A DNA stretch of 64,000 bases from CAYXSX01 sp964467925 (GTDB taxonomy: Bacteria; Pseudomonadota; Alphaproteobacteria; Micavibrionales; Micavibrionaceae): contig CAYXSX010000001.1 in NCBI GenBank assembly GCA_964467925.1, forward strand, positions 124,001-188,000. The letters are read 5' to 3'. The position numbers were made by a program, and so were the translations under genes. The notes beneath the pieces were generated by a model that was given only the letters and a program-made list of their open reading frames with translations, searched no databases and was not told the origin of the DNA. The stretch's first letter is position 1. Each line of letters opens with the position of its first letter. Below are positions 32,112 to 39,956 of this stretch, piece by piece.

Positions 32112-32798
32112 TTAGCTATTTAGTGAAGCTACAGACGAAGGTGTGTGGCACTTATTTCCAAGAATGACATAGATGATGTAAAACGTCATAAGCGCAGCGA
32201 AGAAGCACAACACGGAAATCTGCGCATAGGAAAAGAAAATATAAGTCACCGGTACGAAACTTATCAATCCGGTGCCAAATATTTTCAGGGCACGATGCGA
32301 TGAAAAAAGCGGCGGTAGACCGATAACCGTAAGATATACCGCATAAGAAAGTTTATGCGGTATATACCGGTCGCTCAGATGCGTACACTGATAAGCGATG
32401 GAATGGTTGAGTACTTCAACCTTAAGCCACGAAGCATTCCAGAAATTGGGCAAGTATAATATCATGCCAAGGACCAAACCGGACTGCGCGGCATATAAAA
32501 AGAATTTTTTCTTTTTTTTATTTTCCTCAAGTCTCGCGGTCATATAAGGAACGAAGCCCGGCCATACCAGCCAGACGAAAAACAGGTAAGCCAGCGCCGC
32601 CATCCGCAAATAGGAAGAGTCGTCCGCCACGGTCGTCCAGACAAACCCCTCCATCATTTGCTGAATGCCCACAACAACCGGAAACGCCGCCAGCGGCAGG
32701 TAGCGTTCGTCGACCTCCCTTGCCTTGTGGATCGCGAATACACCGCCCGCAACCAACAGGCCCGCCATACCGAAACTGACTTCCGCCGAAACGCACAT
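32112..32798 (-). CDS. DUF6629-like membrane protein
   Basis: A 228-residue protein with seven likely transmembrane segments. It opens MCVSAEVSFGMAGLLVAGG, close to the MCFSAxxSF start of the DUF6629 family, and has GIQQMMEGFVW, another family mark. Function is unknown; it is an inner-membrane protein. It stands alone between the prepilin and LOG genes, all read leftwards. Confidence 0.8.
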   Translation of the reverse strand: MCVSAEVSFGMAGLLVAGGVFAIHKAREVDERYLPLAAFPVVVGIQQMMEGFVWTTVADDSSYLRMAALAYLFFVWLVWPGFVPYMTARLEENKKKKKFFLYAAQSGLVLGMILYLPNFWNASWLKVEVLNHSIAYQCTHLSDRYIPHKLSYAVYLTVIGLPPLFSSHRALKIFGTGLISFVPVTYIFFSYAQISVLCFFAALMTFYIIYVILGNKCHTPSSVASLNS

Positions 32799-32877
32799 TG
32801 GTCTCTAAACTCCTTTTAAGATCGATAATATTAAAAAGGCCCTGTTACAGCTATCTGTTTTTGGGCTATGCACGGCT

Positions 32878-33558
32878 TCACAATATTCTGCATGTATGAG
32901 GCGCTTTAATGATATCGATCGCTTCCTGCGGTTTATCGGTCATTTTGATGAAATTCAGATCACGCTCATCAATCGTACCGAGATCGATCATGGTTTTATC
33001 GAGAAACGGCCCCAGTTTCTTCCAGAAATCGCTCCCCATCACCACTACTGGAAAATCGCAAATTTTCTCAGTTTGCATCAGGGTGGCGGTCTCAAAGACT
33101 TCGTCCATCGTGCCGAAGCCACCCGGGAGAAGAACAAAGGCACTGGAATATTTCAGCAACATCACCTTGCGTACAAAGAAGTGATCGAATGTCAGAGAAA
33201 CATCCTGATACGGGTTCGGTATCTGCTCGACCGGAAGCCGGATGTTGCAACCGATGGAAAGTGCGCCTGCGTCTTGTGCCCCCTTGTTCGCAGCCTCCAT
33301 GATGCCGGGACCGCCGCCCGTCATAACGGCGTACCCCTCCTTGCCGATTTTATACGCAGTATCATAAGCCAGCTTGTAATACTCGTGGGTTTCATCAAAA
33401 CGCGCAGATCCGAAAAACGTCACGCATTTATGCACACGAGCCAGCCTTTTAAAACCCATGCGGAACTCGCGCCAGACACGATAGGAACGCCACAAGTCCA
33501 GCGAATAATTCCGGGCCCCCTGTAGCAAGTTATAATCCGCGTCGCGTCTGGTTTTCAT
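32878..33558 (-). CDS. LOG-family Rossmann-fold protein (nucleotide 5'-monophosphate phosphoribohydrolase-like)
   Basis: The 226-residue protein has the LOG motifs MTGGGPGIMEAANKGA and VLLPGGFGTMDEVFE. The PGGxGTxxE box is the nucleotide-phosphate binding and catalytic signature of the family (TIGR00730). Such enzymes release ribose 5-phosphate from nucleotides; in bacteria a housekeeping nucleosidase (PpnN-like) role is more likely than cytokinin synthesis. It ends 7 bp after the antiporter stop? Rather, the antiporter gene lies 6 bp upstream on the same strand, suggesting one transcript. Confidence 0.88.
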   Translation of the reverse strand: MKTRRDADYNLLQGARNYSLDLWRSYRVWREFRMGFKRLARVHKCVTFFGSARFDETHEYYKLAYDTAYKIGKEGYAVMTGGGPGIMEAANKGAQDAGALSIGCNIRLPVEQIPNPYQDVSLTFDHFFVRKVMLLKYSSAFVLLPGGFGTMDEVFETATLMQTEKICDFPVVVMGSDFWKKLGPFLDKTMIDLGTIDERDLNFIKMTDKPQEAIDIIKAPHTCRIL

Positions 33559-33564
33559 AGGACT

Positions 33565-35274
33565 TTACTCCGCGCTCTTCCGGCTGTTTTCAAGAGCTGT
33601 TTCAATGTTTTCCAAGGGCACATTATAATCGCGCAATATTTGTCCGCCAAGTTGAACGCTCATTTCTACGGTTTCCAGTATGACATTGTTAGCTCCGGCT
33701 TCTTCAAGCTTTTTTGCGTGTTCGTTATTGGTCGCACGCGCATATATTCTCAAATCGGGACAGAGCTTGCGCGCATGACGCACAATTGATACTGCATTTT
33801 CGGGATTGCTTACCGTTACTATCAAGGCGAGGGCTTCTTGCACTTTTAAATATTTAAGCGCCTGTTCTTTATGCGCATCGCCGTAATAAACGGGAAATCC
33901 TTTACTGCGCATGCGCCGGGGAAGATCGCCGTCCCTATCGATGCCGACAAAAGGAATATTCTGAGATTTAAGGATGCCGGCAATCGCTTTCCCCACCCGT
34001 CCAAAGCCTGCGATTACGACATGCTCCTTTTCGCTGATATTCCCAAAAGAAGGCGCATCTTTCTTTGAGAACCCCACCTTTCTCGCCAGAAACTTTGCCA
34101 AACTGTATTGCATGGGTGCGGTCAACAAGCTCAAACTTGCAACTACAAGCATAAACTGGAAGGTGTTTTCTGGAACTATCCCATTTGTTGCCGCTAAACC
34201 CAGAAGAATAAAAACGAACTCCCCAGCCTGCCCCAGCATAATACCTGTTTGCAGGGAAACGGACGGTCCTAGACGAAACAACATACACAGCCCGGCCAGA
34301 ATAAAAGATTTAATAATAAAAAGCCCCAGAACGGAAAGAATGGCGAACCAAAAGACATCCGCAATGGCGGTAACATTAATTCCCATTCCTACTGACATAA
34401 AGAACAGGCCGAGCAAAAGCCCTTTAAAAGGTTCTATATCCGCTTCAACCTGATGACGATACTCCGTTTCAGATAAAAATAAGCCTGCCAGAAAAGCTCC
34501 GAGAGCCATGCTCATCCCCACGGCGTTGGTAAGAACGGACGCACTTATAACGATTAAAAGTGTCAGCGCAGTGAAAAGCTCAGCGCTGCCTGCCTGCGCC
34601 ACATAGCGGTAAACAGGCTTCAAAACCACCAGCCCTAACGCCGTAACAACACCGATCAGAATAAGCGCCTTGAGAAAACCGGAGATCAGAAATTCGAAAA
34701 ATCCTGTTTCCGGTCCGTTAAAACCCAGCACGCCGATAAAAATTATCAGGGGAATGACAGCCAAATCCTGCAGCAGCAGGACGGAAAACCCTGCCTGCCC
34801 CGAAGGAGTAGCAAAATCGCGGTTGTCAAATAGCAATTTTGTTACGACCGCCGTCGAAGAAAGAGCAAAACTGGCGCCAATCAAAAGGGCGGTATAGGGG
34901 CCGTTACCCCAAGCCCATGCGATCGCACCAATGATGACTCCTGTCACGACTACCTGGGCTGTGCCAAGGCCGAAAATCATGCTGCGCATCTGCCACAGAC
35001 GTTTAAACGACATTTCCAGCCCTATAGTAAAAAGCAGAAATATCACGCCCCATTCTGCCAGAGGCTTAACCATTTCAAGGTCGGTGATCGTAAAAATATG
35101 GGAAAAAGGGTGGTCAGGTAAAATCCTGTGAATGCCGTAAGGCCCGATAACAATGCCTACAATCAGGTAGCCAAGCACCGGGTTCATCTTCATACTTTTA
35201 AACAGAGGAACAAGGACGGTGGCCGCCCCCAAAAAAAGCAAAATTTCACGAAGATAAGGAAGTTCTGCATGCAT
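33565..35274 (-). CDS. KefB/KefC-like monovalent cation:proton antiporter (CPA2)
   Basis: The 569-residue protein has about a dozen transmembrane segments of a Na+/H+ exchanger domain (residues about 1-385), including LFTIGLEMSFKRLW and FLAGLFLSETEYRHQVEADIEPFKGLLLGLFFMSVG-type family sequence, followed by a TrkA-N/RCK nucleotide-binding domain (HVVIAGFGRVGKAIAGIL with GxGxxG) near residues 405-540. It would export K+ or Na+ in exchange for protons, gated by the cytoplasmic domain. A LOG gene follows on the same strand. Glutathione gating cannot be told from the sequence. Confidence 0.93.
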   Translation of the reverse strand: MHAELPYLREILLFLGAATVLVPLFKSMKMNPVLGYLIVGIVIGPYGIHRILPDHPFSHIFTITDLEMVKPLAEWGVIFLLFTIGLEMSFKRLWQMRSMIFGLGTAQVVVTGVIIGAIAWAWGNGPYTALLIGASFALSSTAVVTKLLFDNRDFATPSGQAGFSVLLLQDLAVIPLIIFIGVLGFNGPETGFFEFLISGFLKALILIGVVTALGLVVLKPVYRYVAQAGSAELFTALTLLIVISASVLTNAVGMSMALGAFLAGLFLSETEYRHQVEADIEPFKGLLLGLFFMSVGMGINVTAIADVFWFAILSVLGLFIIKSFILAGLCMLFRLGPSVSLQTGIMLGQAGEFVFILLGLAATNGIVPENTFQFMLVVASLSLLTAPMQYSLAKFLARKVGFSKKDAPSFGNISEKEHVVIAGFGRVGKAIAGILKSQNIPFVGIDRDGDLPRRMRSKGFPVYYGDAHKEQALKYLKVQEALALIVTVSNPENAVSIVRHARKLCPDLRIYARATNNEHAKKLEEAGANNVILETVEMSVQLGGQILRDYNVPLENIETALENSRKSAE

Positions 35275-35383
35275 GACGACAAACCTTAAATTTAAAATCC
35301 ATTAAAACAGGAGGGTTGGCTTTTATTTAGAGCTTGCCGGTATTATAAAGAATATCCTGATACTGAGAAAGTGGAACATACTG

Positions 35384-36745
35384 ATGAAACTTACATTTCT
35401 TGGCGCAACCGGCACAGTGACCGGCTCCAAATATTTGCTGGAAGACGGCGGAAGAAAATTTCTGATTGATTGCGGATTGTTTCAGGGATTGAAAGAACTG
35501 CGCCTACGGAACTGGGAAAAACTTCCCGTAAACCCGATCGAGATTTCCGCCGTGGTATTAACGCACGCCCATATCGATCATAGCGGCTATCTTCCGCTAC
35601 TGGTTAAAAACGGCTTCAAGGGTCGGATTTACTGTTCTTCCGGTACGGCAGATTTATGCGACATCCTTTTGCCTGATAGCGGCTATCTGCATGAAGAAGA
35701 CGCAGCGCGCGCCAACAAATACGGTTATACACGGCATCATCCTGCCCTACCTCTTTATACGCAGGAAGACGCTTATAAAGCACTGGAGCATATTAAGCCC
35801 GTTTCCTTTGGTGACGAACATCCTTTAAGCGATATACTTTCTTTCCAGCTTACCCATGCCGGGCATATTATCGGCGCTGCCTGTGTTACCATCAGCGATG
35901 GTATGACCAGCCTGACTTTTTCCGGCGATTTAGGCCGCCTGCACGATCCAGTGATGGAACCTCCGGCCCAAATTCAAGAAGCTGATTATCTGGTGCTGGA
36001 ATCCACTTACGGGGATCGTCTGCATGATAGTGCCGACCCGTTGGACCAACTTGAAGGGATTATCACCAGGACCGCTGCCCGTGGCGGTACTGTCATTATA
36101 CCCGCCTTCGCCGTCGGGCGGGCCCAAAGCCTAATGTACTATATTCATGAATTGAAAAAGGCGGACCGTATCCCCAACATCCCGGTTTATCTCGACAGCC
36201 CGATGGCCATCAGCGCAACAAAATTATTGCAACAGTACCACCCGGAACACCGCCTTTCGAAAGAACAATGCGCCGCCGTTTGTTCCAGCGTTTTCTATAC
36301 CAAGACAGTGGAGCAGTCGAAGGAGATTTATAACAAGAATAACGGCCTGCCGACGATTATTATTTCCGCCAGCGGTATGGCCACGGGCGGACGCATTTTG
36401 CATCATCTGAAGCATTTTATAGGCGATCCGAAAAACACTATTTTGCTGTCGGGTTTTCAGGCCGCCGGTACGCGCGGCGCGCGATTGGCGCATGGTGAAA
36501 CCGAAATTAAAATTCACGGCCATTTATACCCTGTGCGTGCCGAAATTCAAAAACTCGATACGATGTCGGCTCATGCCGATTATCAGGAAATTCTGGAATG
36601 GCTGGGCCATTTCCGCGAAGCCCCGCGCAAAACATTCCTTACCCATGGCGAGCCGGAAGCAGCCTCTTCCCTGAAGTTCAAAATCGAAGAACATCTAGGA
36701 TGGAACGTCGAAATTCCGGAATATTGCCAAGAAGAAGAACTGTAA
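35384..36745 (+). CDS. beta-CASP metallo-beta-lactamase RNA-processing exonuclease
   Basis: The 453-residue enzyme has the MBL zinc site LTHAHIDHSGYLPLL, a second His in LTHAGHIIGAA, an Asp in FSGDLGR, and the beta-CASP markers IISASGMATGGRILHHL and DTMSAHADYQE. This is the YSH1/CPSF-like group, usually annotated as exonuclease of the beta-lactamase fold involved in RNA processing. The length (about 450) is typical. It is cytoplasmic. A tRNA-Ser gene follows, on the other strand. Confidence 0.93.
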   Translation: MKLTFLGATGTVTGSKYLLEDGGRKFLIDCGLFQGLKELRLRNWEKLPVNPIEISAVVLTHAHIDHSGYLPLLVKNGFKGRIYCSSGTADLCDILLPDSGYLHEEDAARANKYGYTRHHPALPLYTQEDAYKALEHIKPVSFGDEHPLSDILSFQLTHAGHIIGAACVTISDGMTSLTFSGDLGRLHDPVMEPPAQIQEADYLVLESTYGDRLHDSADPLDQLEGIITRTAARGGTVIIPAFAVGRAQSLMYYIHELKKADRIPNIPVYLDSPMAISATKLLQQYHPEHRLSKEQCAAVCSSVFYTKTVEQSKEIYNKNNGLPTIIISASGMATGGRILHHLKHFIGDPKNTILLSGFQAAGTRGARLAHGETEIKIHGHLYPVRAEIQKLDTMSAHADYQEILEWLGHFREAPRKTFLTHGEPEAASSLKFKIEEHLGWNVEIPEYCQEEEL

Positions 36746-36765
36746 ATCGCTAATTTACAAAAAAA

Positions 36766-36858
36766 TGGCGGAGACGGAGGGATTCGAACCCTCGATACGG
36801 CTATAAACCGTATGACGATTTAGCAAACCGTTGCCTTCAGCCGCTCGGCCACGTCTCC
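36766..36858 (-). tRNA. tRNA-Ser (GCT anticodon)
   Basis: The reverse strand forms a type II tRNA: acceptor GGAGACG/CGTCTCC with discriminator G and an encoded CCA, D arm GGCCGAGCGGCTGAAGGC, anticodon loop TTGCTAA with anticodon GCT, long variable arm with stem TACGG/CCGTA, and T arm GAGGGTTCGAATCCCTC. The long variable arm and anticodon identify a serine tRNA reading AGC/AGU. Confidence 0.96.
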
Positions 36859-36944
36859 TGCTACCCCTTCAAAAGCTCAGGGAAAAATACAATTAGCAGA
36901 AAATAGAGCCTAGTCAAACCTTTAGATTTTGATACCCTCGAAGT

Positions 36945-38360
36945 ATGATAAAAAAATTCTTTAAAGCCCCGTCCCCCTTTGTCGCGCAACCGCGTAAAAC
37001 CCACGTTATCCTTCATGCGCTGGAGGGAAAAGCGTTTTCCGAATGGTTGAAAAAACAGCCCGAAACTGTTCGAATTCTGGTGGAAAATGCGGGCTTCGAG
37101 GCCAAGTCTGGGCAGATTTTGCCCATTCCCAGCACCAAGGGACAGATAAAGGAAATTTATATAGGCGTTAAAGCCGCCCCGGAATTCTATGATTTCGCCG
37201 ATATTTCCGCCGCTATTAAAAAGGCATTTTCGCCTGAATTTTTAAAAACAACCAGTTTTGAGATTAAGGGACTGAAGGCTGATGATTTGACCAAAGCCTA
37301 TACGGGCTGGGGGCTCGCGGCCTATAAATTCGACGCTTATAAAAAGGATGAAGGGGAATACCCCGCCCTGCTCTGGGCCAAGAACGTAGACCGCAAACGC
37401 GTAACCGTAGAACTAGGTGCGATCGCGCTTTTGCGCAATCTGATCAACACCCCGGCCAACGATATGGGCCCGCAGGAGCTGGAAGACGTCGTGCGTGCGC
37501 TGGCCGCCGCTCACAAGGCCAAAGTCAAGGTGATATCAGGCAAGGAATTGGAAAAGGGTTTCCCACTCGTCCATGCCGTGGGAGATTCCAGCCCGCGCCG
37601 TCCGCGCCTGATTGATATGAGCTGGGGCGCGGCAAAAGCACCTAAGGTGACATTGGTCGGCAAGGGCGTTTGTTTCGATACCGGCGGGCTGGATATCAAG
37701 CCCTCCAGCTATATGAAGCTGATGAAAAAGGACATGGGCGGCGCGGCGCATGCAATCGCGCTGGCGCAGATAATCATGAGCCTGAAACTGCCCGTGCGCC
37801 TGCGCCTTATTATTCCGGCGGTGGAAAATTCCGTATCCGGCACGTCGTTCAGGCCCGGTGATGTTTTCACCAGCCGCAAGGGCGCGACGGTGGAAAATAC
37901 AAATACGGACGCAGAAGGGCGCTTGATTCTGGCCGATTCCCTGACGCTGGCGAGCGAGGAAAAGCCTGATCTTATCATCGATTTCGCCACCCTGACAGGA
38001 TCGGCGCGCGCGGCATTAGGCCCCGATATTCCGGCGATGTTCAGTAATAAGGATGCAACCGGAAAGAAATTGCAAAAATCATCTGAAATGGCGGAAGACC
38101 CGCTGTGGCAAATGCCGCTATGGCAACCTTATCGCAAGCATATCGAAAGCAATGTGGCGGAGCTTCATAACAGTGCGAGCATTCCCGGCGATCTGATTTA
38201 CAGCGCTTTGTTCCTTGAAAGCTTCCTGATCGGCAAACCGGACTGGGTGCATATCGATACTTTCGCATGGGAACAGACGGGCCGTGCGGGCCGCCCCGCC
38301 GGAGCCGCCGATTGCGGTATGCGTGCCGTATTTGCCTATCTAGAAGAACGTTATGGCTGA
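36945..38360 (+). CDS. pepA: leucyl aminopeptidase (M17)
   Basis: The 471-residue M17 metallopeptidase removes N-terminal residues from peptides and uses two zinc or manganese ions. Metal and active-site residues lie in GKGVCFDTGGLDIKPSSYM, MKKDMGGAAHA and NTDAEGRLILADSLTLA (with the catalytic Arg). The N-terminal 170 residues form the usual macro-like domain. The stop codon overlaps the start of the NlpC/P60 gene by 8 bp, so they are translationally coupled. Whether it is classical PepA or a related DNA-binding paralogue is not certain. Confidence 0.92.
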   Translation: MIKKFFKAPSPFVAQPRKTHVILHALEGKAFSEWLKKQPETVRILVENAGFEAKSGQILPIPSTKGQIKEIYIGVKAAPEFYDFADISAAIKKAFSPEFLKTTSFEIKGLKADDLTKAYTGWGLAAYKFDAYKKDEGEYPALLWAKNVDRKRVTVELGAIALLRNLINTPANDMGPQELEDVVRALAAAHKAKVKVISGKELEKGFPLVHAVGDSSPRRPRLIDMSWGAAKAPKVTLVGKGVCFDTGGLDIKPSSYMKLMKKDMGGAAHAIALAQIIMSLKLPVRLRLIIPAVENSVSGTSFRPGDVFTSRKGATVENTNTDAEGRLILADSLTLASEEKPDLIIDFATLTGSARAALGPDIPAMFSNKDATGKKLQKSSEMAEDPLWQMPLWQPYRKHIESNVAELHNSASIPGDLIYSALFLESFLIGKPDWVHIDTFAWEQTGRAGRPAGAADCGMRAVFAYLEERYG

Positions 38361-39084
38361 AACGCTGCATGTCAACGTCCCCACCCCGATCATGCGCGGT
38401 AGTGCGAATGAAAACGCCGCGAGCGTGAATCAGCTTTTATTCGGCGAGAAAGTTGAGGTACTTGAAACCGCCGGAAAATGGCAACGTATTAAATCGCTGC
38501 ATGACGGGTATGAAGGGTTTGTTCCGGAAGGCATACTGGGGCAGCACGGCCCCAAAACTCACCGGGTTGATATACCGCTGAGCCACGCTTATAGCGTGCC
38601 GGATTTCAAAGCCCCCTCCCCCATGCCGCTGTATTTCCTTTCACAGGTCGGCGTAACCGGAGAAAAAAGCGAAGGCTTCGTGCGCCTTGATAACGGGCGC
38701 TGGGTTTTTGAGGAGCATTTAAGGCCATTAAACAAACACCGCGAAGATTTTGTGGAAACGGCGCTGATGTTTTTGGGCGTGCCCTATCTTTGGGGCGGGC
38801 GGAGCGTTAGCGGGCTGGATTGTTCCGGTCTTGTGCAGATCGGTTTGATGGCATCGGGAATTCCCTGCCCGCGCGACAGCCATGAACAGATTACAATTGG
38901 AAAGAAAACATCGCCCGATGATTTACAACGCGGTGATCTGGTGTTTTTCAAGAGCCATGTGGGTATTATGCTCGACGATCAGCACATCCTGAACGCCACA
39001 TCGCGCAGCATGGATACGCGTATCGAGATAGTGGACAATCTAGCCGGAATTTATAACGGCATTCTGGGCATCCGGCGCATTTAA
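38353..39084 (+). CDS. NlpC/P60 peptidoglycan hydrolase with SH3-like N-terminus
   Basis: A 243-residue protein with an N-terminal SH3-like region (about 10-115, IMRGSANENAASVNQLLFGEKVEVLE) and a C-terminal NlpC/P60 cysteine peptidase: catalytic Cys in SGLDCSGLVQIGL, His in SHVGIMLDDQHILNATS. These enzymes cut the gamma-D-Glu-diamino acid bond of peptidoglycan peptides. There is no signal peptide, so it may recycle muropeptides in the cytosol. It overlaps pepA and may act in the same peptide-recycling step. Confidence 0.93.
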   Translation: MAETLHVNVPTPIMRGSANENAASVNQLLFGEKVEVLETAGKWQRIKSLHDGYEGFVPEGILGQHGPKTHRVDIPLSHAYSVPDFKAPSPMPLYFLSQVGVTGEKSEGFVRLDNGRWVFEEHLRPLNKHREDFVETALMFLGVPYLWGGRSVSGLDCSGLVQIGLMASGIPCPRDSHEQITIGKKTSPDDLQRGDLVFFKSHVGIMLDDQHILNATSRSMDTRIEIVDNLAGIYNGILGIRRI

Positions 39085-39088
39085 ATTT

Positions 39089-39802
39089 TTATTCTACCGG
39101 GAAAACAGGTTGTTCGTTTACGGCAGGGCCAATCACAGGTGCTGGCGGAGCAGAAGCCGGGTTCATGTCGACAGGAGGCCGCAAAACGGATTCAAGATTG
39201 GATTTGCCGTAGGTATCTTCTCCGCCCTCTCCCGTCATAAAAGCATCCCCCTCATCCGTGTACCCGGCGGATTGTGATTCTTCACGGCGTTGCGGCGGCT
39301 GTGTCGAACTTTTAAATTTATCCGAATTAAGCGCCGGATCGCCGGGCAGGAATTCCTCAAGCATATAATCTTCCGGTTGGCGAATATCGGGAGCGTTGTG
39401 CGCAGGCAATTCCTGTGGCTTTGTTTTTAAATTCGTAAAATCGATTTCCACGCGGTCCGGATATTGATAGGCCGCCCCGGAAAGCGAATCCCATGCTGCA
39501 CCCGGCGCAAGGCCGTTAGCAACATTCCAGTTAGTTGAGTTGGAAATACGCGAGGCAATAACAACCTCACTGTGACGGTTACCAGGAGCCCTACAATCAA
39601 CACGCATATCGTTTTTCGATTTAACAATATTAGTCGTTGTAGGAGGACGGATTTTATATTTTACATCGTCCACCCAAGCATAACAAAGGGCGTTATGGGC
39701 GCCCGGCGTCAAAAAAGTTACGTCCTGTGTTCCGCCGTCAAGCGCATAGGCGCATGATCCCAATGCAAAAAGACAGAGCGATAACAGCAAGCGCCGGTAC
39801 AT
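39089..39802 (-). CDS. secreted or lipid-anchored hypothetical protein
   Basis: From ATG 39802 the 237-residue product begins MYRRLLLSLCLFALGSCAYAL, a signal sequence with a lipobox-like LGSC. The mature domain has a beta-rich part (about 25-125: TFLTPGAHNALCYAWVDDVKYKIRPP) with two Cys, then a long Pro, Glu and Ser-rich, low-complexity tail. An earlier in-frame ATG at 39871 adds a basic N-terminus and is less likely. A promoter with TTGCGC and TAGACT boxes (17-bp spacer) lies about 110 bp upstream. The family is not recognised. It is convergent with the NlpC/P60 gene. Confidence 0.78.
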   Translation of the reverse strand: MYRRLLLSLCLFALGSCAYALDGGTQDVTFLTPGAHNALCYAWVDDVKYKIRPPTTTNIVKSKNDMRVDCRAPGNRHSEVVIASRISNSTNWNVANGLAPGAAWDSLSGAAYQYPDRVEIDFTNLKTKPQELPAHNAPDIRQPEDYMLEEFLPGDPALNSDKFKSSTQPPQRREESQSAGYTDEGDAFMTGEGGEDTYGKSNLESVLRPPVDMNPASAPPAPVIGPAVNEQPVFPVE

Positions 39803-39911
39803 AAGAAAACCCCGCAAAAAAATACGAAAAACCCGCCGAAAATAGCGGAAGAACAAAAGACATGAACCCATCGGTCAGAAATAACGCAGAGGGACCCAAA
39901 CGACAGAACTT

Positions 39912-39940
39912 AGTCTACCGGAAATATGGGATTCGCGCAA
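39912..39940 (-). promoter_or_regulatory. candidate promoter of the 237-aa lipoprotein-like gene
   Basis: On the minus strand TTGCGC (39935-39940) and TAGACT (39912-39917) are separated by 17 bp. The start codon is about 110 bp downstream. Matches to consensus are moderate, so this is tentative. Confidence 0.4.
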
Positions 39941-39956
39941 TCATATGGCGCAACGC